Shown here piece by piece: positions 25,840 through 34,298 of a DNA stretch of 64,000 bases (the stretch's first letter is position 1; every line of letters starts with the position of its first letter). Origin of the DNA: Neptunicoccus cionae (GTDB lineage Bacteria; Pseudomonadota; Alphaproteobacteria; Rhodobacterales; Rhodobacteraceae); the NCBI RefSeq assembly GCF_014643735.1, contig NZ_BMKA01000006.1:88750-152749 (forward strand). Direction: 5' to 3'. The translations under genes and the position numbers were made by a program. Under the pieces are notes generated by a model, which saw nothing but the letters and a program-made list of their open reading frames with translations, was not told the origin of the DNA and did not search any database.

Positions 25840-26985
25840 TTAAAACAGGTCAAGAAGATCATCCTCATTGAATTCCTGATCGCCGGTCGTCTTTTGGTTT
25901 TTCGCCCCGCCCCCTTTGGGGCCAGTGCCTTTGGCTGCACGGGGCCCATCTTTAAGGATTTCCCGCAAAGCAGAGCCGTTCGGGGCTTTCCGGCTGGTCA
26001 ACAGACCGGCCCAGATGTCTACCATGCGGATGGCTTCGGGCGAAAGGTGGTCTTCGGCGGCAATGGACTGGGGCGCTTTAACCGCCTTGGAACGAGCGGC
26101 CAGCAGGGCGTCTTTCATCGGGGTTTCGGGGGCAAAAAACGCCTGATCCAGGGCCTGTGCATCGGCCAGATAAGCCTCTTGCACCGCTTCGGCCAGATCG
26201 GCGTGCAGGGCCAGTTTGGTGTGGTTTGCGGGCTGTTCCGGTGCCTCGGCCAGCAGGGTTCCAAGGGTCTTGCCAAGACTGACCTGAAACTTCGTGCTGT
26301 TGGGCACGGCCGCGATCCGGCTTTGCAAAAGCCGCATCATTGCGAGGTCTTCCAGTGACATGGAGGGATTGCTTTGGGGGGAATCCGCAAGCTGATGGGG
26401 GGTGTCCCCCAGCAGAAACTCTGCGAAATCCGCAACAATATCCCCGTTCACAAGTGCGCCCCGTACGAAGGGGCGCAGGGTGAAGCTGCTGCCGAAAGTT
26501 TCGCGCCAGCGGTTGAACCGTGGCGTATACTGTAGCGGTCTTTTTTCCAGCCGCATGGCGTGATAGGCGTCCAGATCCCCGTCAAAATGCCCGAGTTTTA
26601 TGGCCTCGGCGTAGTTGGACACCAGCCGGTCCCCATGGGGGCGCACATAGGCCAGCAACCGGACCCGCCCCAGAAGATCGGGAAAGAATTCCTTCAGGGC
26701 CTCTTGCAGCGCGGCGGGATCAACGGATTCAAAATGTTCGGCCGAGATCACCGCTATATCCGCATCAGAGCGGTGGATCCGTTTGGCCAGCTTGCCGAAC
26801 CGTTGGTCCCGCTGGCTTGCCAGCGCCTTGACAGAAAGGGTCTTGGCCAGCGGAATGTGATTGTTGCCGGTGGGATAGAATATGCTGGCATCAGGGCTTT
26901 GGATCGCCCCAGCGACCAGCGCGTCCTGAATGGCGGTACTGCCGGTTTTGCGGTCCCCCAGATGAATGACAAGCTGCTTGACCAT
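25840..26985 (-). CDS. Sulfotransferase-fold protein, paralogue of 22984
   Basis: 381 residues. LVIHLGDRKTGSTAIQDAL near the N-terminus is the P-loop; LLAYVRPHGDRLVSNYAEAIK the second PAPS-binding element. The last 60 residues are extra compared with the paralogue: a basic, Gly/Lys-rich stretch (KDGPRAAKGTGPKGGGAKNQK) ending in an acidic tail (EFNEDDLLDLF), likely disordered and perhaps a partner-binding tag. It starts 11 bp after the upstream sulfotransferase ends and lies 53 bp before the GlfT2-like gene, forming one operon. Confidence 0.72.
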   Translation of the reverse strand: MVKQLVIHLGDRKTGSTAIQDALVAGAIQSPDASIFYPTGNNHIPLAKTLSVKALASQRDQRFGKLAKRIHRSDADIAVISAEHFESVDPAALQEALKEFFPDLLGRVRLLAYVRPHGDRLVSNYAEAIKLGHFDGDLDAYHAMRLEKRPLQYTPRFNRWRETFGSSFTLRPFVRGALVNGDIVADFAEFLLGDTPHQLADSPQSNPSMSLEDLAMMRLLQSRIAAVPNSTKFQVSLGKTLGTLLAEAPEQPANHTKLALHADLAEAVQEAYLADAQALDQAFFAPETPMKDALLAARSKAVKAPQSIAAEDHLSPEAIRMVDIWAGLLTSRKAPNGSALREILKDGPRAAKGTGPKGGGAKNQKTTGDQEFNEDDLLDLF

Positions 26986-26996
26986 TTCGTTCTATC

Positions 26997-27992
26997 CTAT
27001 TGTTTGGACTTGGCTTTATGCGCATTGATCAAGGCGCGCACCAGCGGGGCCACAAGGGTTTCCATCGTCTCGTAACTGTCCGCTGGTAGTTTCAGCTCTG
27101 ATATTTTTGCGTTCTCGTCGGGGACAGGATCATGAAACAGTTCGTCCCGCCCGAAATAGCGTTCCGCCACCCATGCGTTGCCAGCGGCATGTTCGTCCAG
27201 AATTATACGACGCTGTTCATGGCTCAGGATCAGGGAACCGGCGGCTTCAGGCTGTGTTTCGCGGATGATTTCATCCACCTTGCCACAGGCACGGTCAAAC
27301 ACCACGCGGTAATCGGTGGGGGCTTCATCCAGCGGCAGGCAGCGCATCATCTCGCTGACCAGTGGCGTAAGGCTGGCATTGCGCTTGGGCGGGGTGGTGA
27401 AACTGTCATCCAGCTCCAGCCCCATCAGTGCTGCGAAATTCGCAATCGGGCCTTCGGGCATCTGGTCCCGTTCAAACACGTTCAGCAGCACATTTTCGCG
27501 GCCAAACAGTTTTTCGAGATGGGTGATATGGGCTTTGTAATCCATCCAGGGAAATTGGGCACGGCGCTCAAAAAACTCATTTACTGTCAGATGGCACAGG
27601 GCAGGGCGCCACTGCCATTTCACATTCTGGAAATACCAGCTTTCGAGCCACAGATCCTGACGGCGCAGGCAGAAGATCACTTTCACATCAAAATGCTCGC
27701 GGAACTTGGCCAGCACCGACAGATCGCGCCGACAGGAGATATCCTCATCGCTGAGCAGGATGGAATGGATGTCCATCTGTTTGCTCTCAGCGCGGAAGTT
27801 CAGATCCTTGGCCACCTCATGGGGGTTTTTGCTGCCGTCAAACAACTGGTTCATCAGCTTCATGTGGCGTGGGGTGTTATAGGGATAAAGCACGCCCTTA
27901 GTGCGCAGGGCTTTGGCATTCTTTGCCATGAAGGACTGGATTGAACTGGTGGCCGTGCGGTGGTTGCCAATGTGTAAATACAATCTGCGCAT
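26997..27992 (-). CDS. Sulfotransferase family protein
   Basis: 331 residues. RLYLHIGNHRTATSSIQSFM at the N-terminus is the PAPS P-loop; VIFCLRRQDLWLESWYFQNVK near residue 105 is the 3'-phosphate motif. It is the first gene of the operon 26997-25840-24023. A GAGGG site lies about 12 nt before the ATG. It probably sulfates a glycan hydroxyl; the acceptor is unknown. Confidence 0.75.
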   Translation of the reverse strand: MRRLYLHIGNHRTATSSIQSFMAKNAKALRTKGVLYPYNTPRHMKLMNQLFDGSKNPHEVAKDLNFRAESKQMDIHSILLSDEDISCRRDLSVLAKFREHFDVKVIFCLRRQDLWLESWYFQNVKWQWRPALCHLTVNEFFERRAQFPWMDYKAHITHLEKLFGRENVLLNVFERDQMPEGPIANFAALMGLELDDSFTTPPKRNASLTPLVSEMMRCLPLDEAPTDYRVVFDRACGKVDEIIRETQPEAAGSLILSHEQRRIILDEHAAGNAWVAERYFGRDELFHDPVPDENAKISELKLPADSYETMETLVAPLVRALINAHKAKSKQ

Positions 27993-28088
27993 GAAATACA
28001 GTACCCTCTGAGTGTCGCCTGATGTGTTTAGTCAAGTTGCCTGACGGGCAAAACCCTATTTCTGCGGATTTGGCAAGGAAAAGGGCCT

Positions 28089-28871
28089 TTAAGCGTTGTC
28101 CTGCTGGGGTGCCCGATCTTTTCGGGCCGTCCATGCCAACTGGGGTAGGATAGCAAAACAGGCGCCATAGCGTCGCGCCAGTCGCGCAGGATTTCCTGCC
28201 AGTCGCCAAAGCCACTCTAACGCCAGCCGTCGTACGATACGGGGCGCGCGTTGTTGTGTTCCGGCAATGAAATCCAGGCCGGCGCCAATCGACACAAAAC
28301 CGCAGGCGGGCAGGGCTTCTGCGCCACGTACGGCCAAGATTTCCTGCTTGGGGGCGCCAAGGGCCAGAAAACACAAGCCTGCGCCGCTGGCCCCCAATTT
28401 GGCGATCAGTTCGTCCGCTTCCTTGTTGGTGGGATCAAACCCGAAAGGAGGAGCAATCTGCGCCACGATCTCAAGACCGGGATGGGCCGCTTCCAACGCT
28501 GTAGCTGTGGCGGATAATGTGTCCGGAGTTGACCCGAACAACGCCACCGGAACACCGTGCTTGGCTGCGATATTCGCCAGAGGGGTGATCAGTTCCGATC
28601 CTGGCACGAGATCCACCGGCCGCCCCGCCAGACGCGATAACCAGACGATCGGATTGCCATCGGCGACCACATGGCTGTGGTGAAGGTAGGCCGCCTTGAA
28701 ATCCGGATTTTGACGCAATTTGACACAGTGGTCCAAATTCAGCGTGGCAAGCGTAAAGCCCTGTCTCTTTGCCAAACGATCCGAAATTTCCCCAAGGAGG
28801 GCATTGCGGTTCGGGTGCGTGATACGCACTTTGCCTGCCGGGGCGCTCTGTCCCCAGTAAATATCCGCCAT
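28089..28871 (-). CDS. WecG/TagA/CpsF family glycosyltransferase (GT26)
   Basis: 260 residues. TLNLDHCVKLRQNPDFKAAY, VVADGNPIVWLSRLAGRPV, LFGSTPDTLSATATAL, LCFLALGAPKQEILAVR and SIGAGLDFIAGTQQRAPR are the conserved GT26 blocks. Enzymes of this family add a second sugar (such as N-acetylmannosaminuronate, N-acetylmannosamine or glucose) to an undecaprenyl-linked sugar on the cytoplasmic face early in polysaccharide assembly. It is divergent from the GT2 gene at 29077. The C-terminus (WLWRLAGNPARLARRYGACF) is amphipathic and likely membrane-associated. Confidence 0.9.
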   Translation of the reverse strand: MADIYWGQSAPAGKVRITHPNRNALLGEISDRLAKRQGFTLATLNLDHCVKLRQNPDFKAAYLHHSHVVADGNPIVWLSRLAGRPVDLVPGSELITPLANIAAKHGVPVALFGSTPDTLSATATALEAAHPGLEIVAQIAPPFGFDPTNKEADELIAKLGASGAGLCFLALGAPKQEILAVRGAEALPACGFVSIGAGLDFIAGTQQRAPRIVRRLALEWLWRLAGNPARLARRYGACFAILPQLAWTARKDRAPQQDNA

Positions 28872-29076
28872 AATCTTCCGCCTAACCTTATAAATAAATT
28901 CTGATATTGCCTTCGTAGAATGCTAAATTTTCTCCTGAACGGATCTGTAACCAGAGCGCTATGTATGTCGCTTCTTTGTGCTAAGAATAGGACACAGCGA
29001 AGCGCACTTTGCCCGAAGTGACGCCAAGTTAGACAGAAACAGGCAAGACCGGCAAGACGGACCAAGAGGTTTGAGT

Positions 29077-29922
29077 ATGACAGTGGCAGTGAACACCCAG
29101 TTTAGCATTATCATCGCGGCGAACAATGAAGAGGATTATATCGGGCCCTGTCTGGATGCTGTGCTGGCGCAGGATCCAGAGGCCGGTGTGTTGGAGGTCA
29201 TTGTTGCTGCAAATGCCTGCACGGATCGTACCGAAGACATCGTAACAGGGTATCTCCCTCGCTTCACCGCACGAGGGTGGCAGTTAACCTGTCTGCATCT
29301 GGACCCGCCTGGCAAGGTGGGCGCGTTGAATGCAGGTGATCGGGCGGCCATAGGCGCCATGCGCGCCTATCTGGATGCGGATGTGATCTGTGACCCTGCC
29401 TTGATCGGCCAACTTCGGGCTGCCCTGTCGTCGGAGCGCCCGCTTTATGCCACTGGCACGCTGGTTGTGACACCGGCCCGCAGCTGGATTACGCGGGCCT
29501 ATGCCAAATTCTGGCAGCAACTGCCTTTTGTCAAAGGCGGCGCGGTGGGGGCGGGGTTGTTTGCAGTGAACGGTGCGGGCCGTGCCCTTTGGGGGGACTT
29601 CCCCGAGGTTATCTCGGATGACACATTTGTGCGGCTGAATTTCCCGCCGGATCAGCGGATTGAGGTGCCAGCGGCCTATCACTGGCCCATGATCGAAGGC
29701 TGGTTCGGGCTGGTCAAAGTGCGCCGCCGTCAGGATGCCGGAGTGCGTGAAATTTATGATCTCTACCCCCATCTGGCCGCCAATGAAGCCAAGGTGGGTT
29801 TGGGACGGAAGGAGCTTGTGTCGCTGGCGTTGCGATATCCGGTCAGTTTTGCTGTTTATGTCGGCGTGGCGCTGAACGTACGCGCACGTCCTGCGCCTGC
29901 GGGCTGGACCCGTGGACGATAG
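29077..29922 (+). CDS. Family 2 glycosyltransferase
   Basis: 281 residues from the ATG at 29077 (AGAGG 9 nt upstream); the frame extends upstream but lacks a ribosome site. FSIIIAANNEEDYIGPCLDAV, VIVAANACTDRTEDI and RAYLDADVICDP (DxD) are GT2 motifs. No transmembrane anchor is obvious. It is followed 38 bp later by the acyltransferase gene, so it is likely part of the 29077-34298 plus-strand unit that modifies the glycan. Donor and acceptor unknown. Confidence 0.85.
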   Translation: MTVAVNTQFSIIIAANNEEDYIGPCLDAVLAQDPEAGVLEVIVAANACTDRTEDIVTGYLPRFTARGWQLTCLHLDPPGKVGALNAGDRAAIGAMRAYLDADVICDPALIGQLRAALSSERPLYATGTLVVTPARSWITRAYAKFWQQLPFVKGGAVGAGLFAVNGAGRALWGDFPEVISDDTFVRLNFPPDQRIEVPAAYHWPMIEGWFGLVKVRRRQDAGVREIYDLYPHLAANEAKVGLGRKELVSLALRYPVSFAVYVGVALNVRARPAPAGWTRGR

Positions 29923-29960
29923 CATCGTATTTGGGAAGAACATATTTAAGGATCATTTGA

Positions 29961-31949
29961 TTGCATCAATACCGTAGAGAGATCGATGGACTGCGCGCGC
30001 TCGCCATCTTGCCGGTCTTGTTCTTTCACTTCGATATACCCGGATTTTCTGGCGGTTTTGTCGGAGTGGATATTTTTTTCGTCATTTCGGGCTTTTTGAT
30101 TGGCGGTATCCTCTGGGGGGAGTTGTCAGACACCGGACGGGTGCGGTTGGGGCATTTCTATCTGCGCCGGATCCGGCGGTTGGCTCCGGTTTACTTTGCG
30201 GTGATCCTGACCTGCCTTGTGGTTGGCTGGCTGATCATGCTGCCGTTTGATTTCCGCGCCCTTGGCAAAGAGATCATCAGTTCCTCGGTATATCTGTCCA
30301 ACGTCTATTTCTTTTCCGAAGCAGGCTATTTCGACACGGCGGCCAAGGAAAAGATCCTGTTGCACACATGGTCGCTGTCGGTGGAGGAACAGTTTTATAT
30401 CTTCCTGCCTTTGACCCTGCTTTTGCTCAAAGCTGTGCGATCCTCCCTTCCGGTTGTGCTAGGTCTTGTCGGGCTGGTCTCGTTTATTGCCTGTATTGCC
30501 GTGACCCCCCAGTCCCAGACTGCGACATTCTATTTGTTCCCGTTTCGCGCATGGGAGATGCTGGCAGGTGTCTTACTGGCTATCGCGGGCGTGCAGCGGG
30601 GCCTGACATGGGATCTGCACCCCGCGCTGTCTTGGGGGGGCGTTGCGCTGATGGGGGCGGGGGTGACGCTGCTGACGCCTGACCCGAGCTTTCCGGGCTG
30701 GAAAGCAGCCGTGCCGGTGCTGGGGGCCGTGCTGATCATCGCCAATGGAAAGAACGCCAACCTGATCAATCAGGTGCTCTCCAGTCGGGTATTGGTGTTC
30801 ATCGGGTTGATTTCCTATTCGCTTTATCTTTGGCATTGGCCGATTGTGACGCTGTCCAGTTATTATTGGGGTGAGGCGGGTTCGCTCCCTGTACGTCTGG
30901 TGAAAATCGTTTTGTCTGTTGGCGTGGCTTACCTCAGCTGGCGGTTCATCGAAGGGCCTACCCGCCGTGCCAGAATACCCCCCGCGTGGTTGTTCACCGC
31001 AGCAGGTGTTGCAACGGCTGGGGCACTTGCGGCTGGGGCGCTGTTGTTTGTCAGGGACGGACTGCCGGAGCGGTTTGATCCGCAGGTGCGCACCCATATC
31101 GAAGCCACGCGCGGATTCCGGCAGGACTGGCGTCGCTGTATCGTACCGGCAGAGGGTGGTTTTTCCGGGATTGAAGTCTGCCCCATAGGCCCTGAAGGTG
31201 AACCGCGTTTGTTGATCTGGGGTGACAGTCATGTGCGCGCCTTCAAGGAGGGGCTGGAGCAGGCGGCGTTTGAACATAATGTGCCTGCGCTCATCATCTG
31301 GCGGGCGGGTTGCGTGCCGGCTTTTGGATTGGAAAAGTCCGAGAACACTTCGACGTCGGTGCAAAATACGGCGTGCGGTGAGAAGAACCGGCAGATTGAA
31401 GCCGCCCTGAGCAAAGGGGCCTTTGATACGGTACTGCTGATCGGTCGCTGGACCTATTATACCCAAGGGGTTGGCGTCGGGCGCGATGTGCAAAACACGA
31501 TCAAGATTAGCGCCACCGATGGGCACGAAACCCCGCAGGATGCGCTGGTCCGCCAAGCGATGCAGGACAGTATCGCCACCCTGACGGAACAGGGTCGCAA
31601 GGTTTTTGTGTTGCGTCAGGCTCCGGAAATATTCGACTATGATTCCCGTGTGGTCGCACGGGATCTGGCCCATGGACGTATGAATCAGGAGGATGTGGCA
31701 AGGCTTTCTGTGACCCCGCTGGAAGACCTTGAACTGCGCAACGCCGAGGCCGACCGGATGCTCGCCGCCCTGTCAGGACAGGCCGAGGTAATCGACCCGT
31801 GGCCGTTCTTTTGTGATGACACCGGTTGTTCGGCCATGTGGGACGGTCGTGCGGAATATCTGGACAACAACCACGTGATTAATACCACTGCCAAACGCCT
31901 GCGCGGGATTTTTGCCCCAGTGTTTGACGCTGCCGGAGGCACGCCATGA
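29961..31949 (+). CDS. Membrane O-acyltransferase (AT3/OafA-like) with SGNH domain
   Basis: 662 residues with a TTG start (AGGA about 9 nt upstream). Residues 1-340 are the acyltransferase-3 membrane domain: REIDGLRALAILPVLFFHF (catalytic-type His), FVGVDIFFVISGFLI and WSLSVEEQFYIFLP. Residues about 410-660 are an SGNH hydrolase-like periplasmic domain (LLIWGDSHVRAF with the Ser, and a DNNHV block giving the Asp and His). Such fusions O-acetylate exported polysaccharide or lipopolysaccharide. Its stop overlaps the GMC gene by 4 bp. Confidence 0.92.
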   Translation: MHQYRREIDGLRALAILPVLFFHFDIPGFSGGFVGVDIFFVISGFLIGGILWGELSDTGRVRLGHFYLRRIRRLAPVYFAVILTCLVVGWLIMLPFDFRALGKEIISSSVYLSNVYFFSEAGYFDTAAKEKILLHTWSLSVEEQFYIFLPLTLLLLKAVRSSLPVVLGLVGLVSFIACIAVTPQSQTATFYLFPFRAWEMLAGVLLAIAGVQRGLTWDLHPALSWGGVALMGAGVTLLTPDPSFPGWKAAVPVLGAVLIIANGKNANLINQVLSSRVLVFIGLISYSLYLWHWPIVTLSSYYWGEAGSLPVRLVKIVLSVGVAYLSWRFIEGPTRRARIPPAWLFTAAGVATAGALAAGALLFVRDGLPERFDPQVRTHIEATRGFRQDWRRCIVPAEGGFSGIEVCPIGPEGEPRLLIWGDSHVRAFKEGLEQAAFEHNVPALIIWRAGCVPAFGLEKSENTSTSVQNTACGEKNRQIEAALSKGAFDTVLLIGRWTYYTQGVGVGRDVQNTIKISATDGHETPQDALVRQAMQDSIATLTEQGRKVFVLRQAPEIFDYDSRVVARDLAHGRMNQEDVARLSVTPLEDLELRNAEADRMLAALSGQAEVIDPWPFFCDDTGCSAMWDGRAEYLDNNHVINTTAKRLRGIFAPVFDAAGGTP

Positions 31950-33538
31950 AACTGCAACAGGCGCAAACCCGAAGCTGGGATGTGATCGTCATCGGTGCGG
32001 GTATGGGGGGCGGGATCGCTGCGCGTCGGCTGGCTGAACAGGGGCTGTCCGTGCTGATTGTTGAAAAAGGTCCTCAGGATCATCCTCAAGAACAGCAGGG
32101 GCTGAACCAGAAGATGCTGGATCCGGTGGCGCGGCGTGTACGCAGTTTCTGGCCCACGCAGATAGAGGCCACGCTGAACGGACGTACCAGCCGCAGTTTT
32201 GCCGCCCTTGGGTGCGGTGTGGGGGGATCATCGGTGTTTTATGCAGGCGCGCTGGAACGCCCCGAACGCCACGATCTGGAAGATACACCGGCCATGCCCC
32301 ATCCCACAGGGGGCTGGCCCGTCGGCTACGACGATTTTGCGCCCTATTATGCGCAGGCCGAAGACATCCTGCATATCGCCGGTGAAAACGACCCGCTTTC
32401 GACCGAGGCTGCGTTTCCGCTGAAAACACCTGTACCGATCAGTGCTGACGAGCAGCAGATGATGGACAGGATGGCGAAGAACGGATTGCACCCCTACCGG
32501 TTGCCGTTGTCGATCCGCCATATTGAAGGGTGTATGATGTGCATCGGGCACAAATGCCCGCGCCGTTGCAAGATGGACGGGCGCTCCGCAGGGATCGAAC
32601 CGGCTCTGGCTACAGGTCATGCCACGCTGCTGACCGATTGCGATGCCACTGCGCTGGTCTATGACGACAAGGTGGTGACAGGGGTCAAGCTGACCCAAGA
32701 CGGACAGGACGCGATCTTATGCGCACGTTTTTATGTTCTGGCCGCAGGGGGGTATGGCTCGCCCCGGTTGCTGTTGCGGTCGCAGGGACCAAACCCTGCA
32801 GGCTGCGCCAATTCTTCGGATTGGGTGGGGCGCGGGCTGATGTTTCACCTGAATGAGCTGTTCGTGCTTTGGCCCCAGCGCAAACATCGCTTCAAAGGGG
32901 CGTCCAAGGCGATTTCCCTGCGGGACCTATACAGTCATAAGGGCGAAAGATTTGGGGTCATCCAATCGGTCGGGCTTGAGGCCTCCTTTGGCAATATAGC
33001 CACATTCCTGTGCGGGATTTACGATCGCTCGGTGCTGCGCCATATCCCCAGGTTGCGCTATCCGCTGACCAATATTCCGGCTCTGATTGCAGCGCGGATG
33101 TTGGGAGATGCCAAGGTTTTTTCGGCCATTATGGAAGATCTGCCCTATCCCGATAACCGGGTGGTGCTGAACGAAAATGATCCCGATGTGCCGACGTTTC
33201 AATATACTATTCCTGATGAGATGATGGCGCGCTGGCGGGCTTACCGGCGCCGGATCAGAAAGGCGTTTGCCGGGCACCGGCGGCTGATGACGGGGATGGC
33301 CCCCCAGTTGAACTTTGGCCATCCTTGCGGCACCTTGCGGTTCGGACATGATCCGGCGACCTCTGTTTTGGATGCCAGTTGCAAAACCCATGATTTGAAC
33401 AATCTTTATGTGACGGATTCGTCGTTCTTTCCGACCTCTCTCGGGGTGAACCCCAGCCTGACCATTGCCGCCAATTCCCTGCGTGTCGGTGATATCATCG
33501 TCGCACGCGCCAAATCGGAGACCCCAGATGAATTATAA
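31946..33538 (+). CDS. GMC-family FAD oxidoreductase with CxxCx4Cx3C motif
   Basis: 530 residues. FAD-binding VIGAGMGGGIAARRLAEQG near residues 15-34, and a typical GMC C-terminus (LYVTDSSFFPTSLGVNPSLTIAANSL). A four-cysteine cluster at Cys196, 199, 204 and 208 (CMMCIGHKCPRRC) follows the CX4CX3C spacing of the 3Fe-4S site in FAD glucose dehydrogenases, suggesting electron transfer rather than O2 use. It oxidises an alcohol, probably on a sugar or lipid-linked sugar. It overlaps the acyltransferase by 4 bp and the following SDR by 11 bp. Its closest relative in the window is the gene at 43438, with Cys at identical positions. Confidence 0.88.
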   Translation: MKLQQAQTRSWDVIVIGAGMGGGIAARRLAEQGLSVLIVEKGPQDHPQEQQGLNQKMLDPVARRVRSFWPTQIEATLNGRTSRSFAALGCGVGGSSVFYAGALERPERHDLEDTPAMPHPTGGWPVGYDDFAPYYAQAEDILHIAGENDPLSTEAAFPLKTPVPISADEQQMMDRMAKNGLHPYRLPLSIRHIEGCMMCIGHKCPRRCKMDGRSAGIEPALATGHATLLTDCDATALVYDDKVVTGVKLTQDGQDAILCARFYVLAAGGYGSPRLLLRSQGPNPAGCANSSDWVGRGLMFHLNELFVLWPQRKHRFKGASKAISLRDLYSHKGERFGVIQSVGLEASFGNIATFLCGIYDRSVLRHIPRLRYPLTNIPALIAARMLGDAKVFSAIMEDLPYPDNRVVLNENDPDVPTFQYTIPDEMMARWRAYRRRIRKAFAGHRRLMTGMAPQLNFGHPCGTLRFGHDPATSVLDASCKTHDLNNLYVTDSSFFPTSLGVNPSLTIAANSLRVGDIIVARAKSETPDEL

Positions 33539-34298
33539 TCAAACCTTGGCAAACGGTGTCGTTGTCGTCACCGGGGCCAGCTCGGGCCTTGGGCGGGCGC
33601 TGTGTCAGGACTTGATGGGGCGGGGCGTGCGTGTGGCGGGGCTGGCCCGCTCAAACGCCCCTTTGCAGCAAATGGCAAAAGACGCGCCCGAGGGATTGTT
33701 TTTGCCGGTTGCTGTGGATGTGGGCGATCCGGAGGCGGTCACGGCGGCCTTTGCAAAAATCCGCAGCGAAATGGGCGCCGTAAGCGTATTGATCAATAAT
33801 GCGGCGCTCTATCCGCGCCGTGATATTCTTGAGGAAACGGTCGACAGCTTCATGCACACGGTGCAGGTCAATCTGGGCGGCATGGTCGCCTGCACTGCCG
33901 AGGCGCTTGGCGATATGGTGGAAACCGGCGTGGGCCGGATCGTGAATGTCACGACCTATGCAGGCAACGGACCGGCCCCTACGGCAGCGGCCTATTCAGT
34001 GTCCAAAGGGGCCTGCCGGATTTACACCAAGGCGCTACTGGCCGATCTGGGCGACCGGTTTCCCGATATCATTATCAACGAATGGATTCCCGGTGCACTG
34101 AACACTACCATGGGCATTCCCGATGGACTGGATCCTGCCGACGTCGCCCGCTGGGGGGGCAAACTGGCGTTGATGCATGACCGCGCGATATCCGGGATGA
34201 CATTTGAGAGGGATCGTTCGGTTCAACCACCCGCCGGGATCAAACGGCGGATTGTGAACCGGATCTTAGGGCAGGCGCGGCAGGTGCATCTCGGCTAG
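33528..34298 (+). CDS. SDR oxidoreductase coupled to the GMC dehydrogenase
   Basis: 256 residues from the ATG at 33528 (GGAG 8 nt upstream, inside the GMC gene); the open frame from 33465 is ignored. VVTGASSGLGRALCQDLMGRG (Rossmann), NNAALYPR, and YSVSKGACRIYTKALLADLG with the catalytic Tyr and Lys. The 11-bp overlap with the GMC gene suggests a two-step reaction: oxidation of a hydroxyl by the GMC enzyme, then stereospecific reduction by the SDR, that is an epimerisation (inference). The 3' end overlaps the convergent polymerase gene by 59 bp. Confidence 0.85.
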   Translation: MNYNQTLANGVVVVTGASSGLGRALCQDLMGRGVRVAGLARSNAPLQQMAKDAPEGLFLPVAVDVGDPEAVTAAFAKIRSEMGAVSVLINNAALYPRRDILEETVDSFMHTVQVNLGGMVACTAEALGDMVETGVGRIVNVTTYAGNGPAPTAAAYSVSKGACRIYTKALLADLGDRFPDIIINEWIPGALNTTMGIPDGLDPADVARWGGKLALMHDRAISGMTFERDRSVQPPAGIKRRIVNRILGQARQVHLG

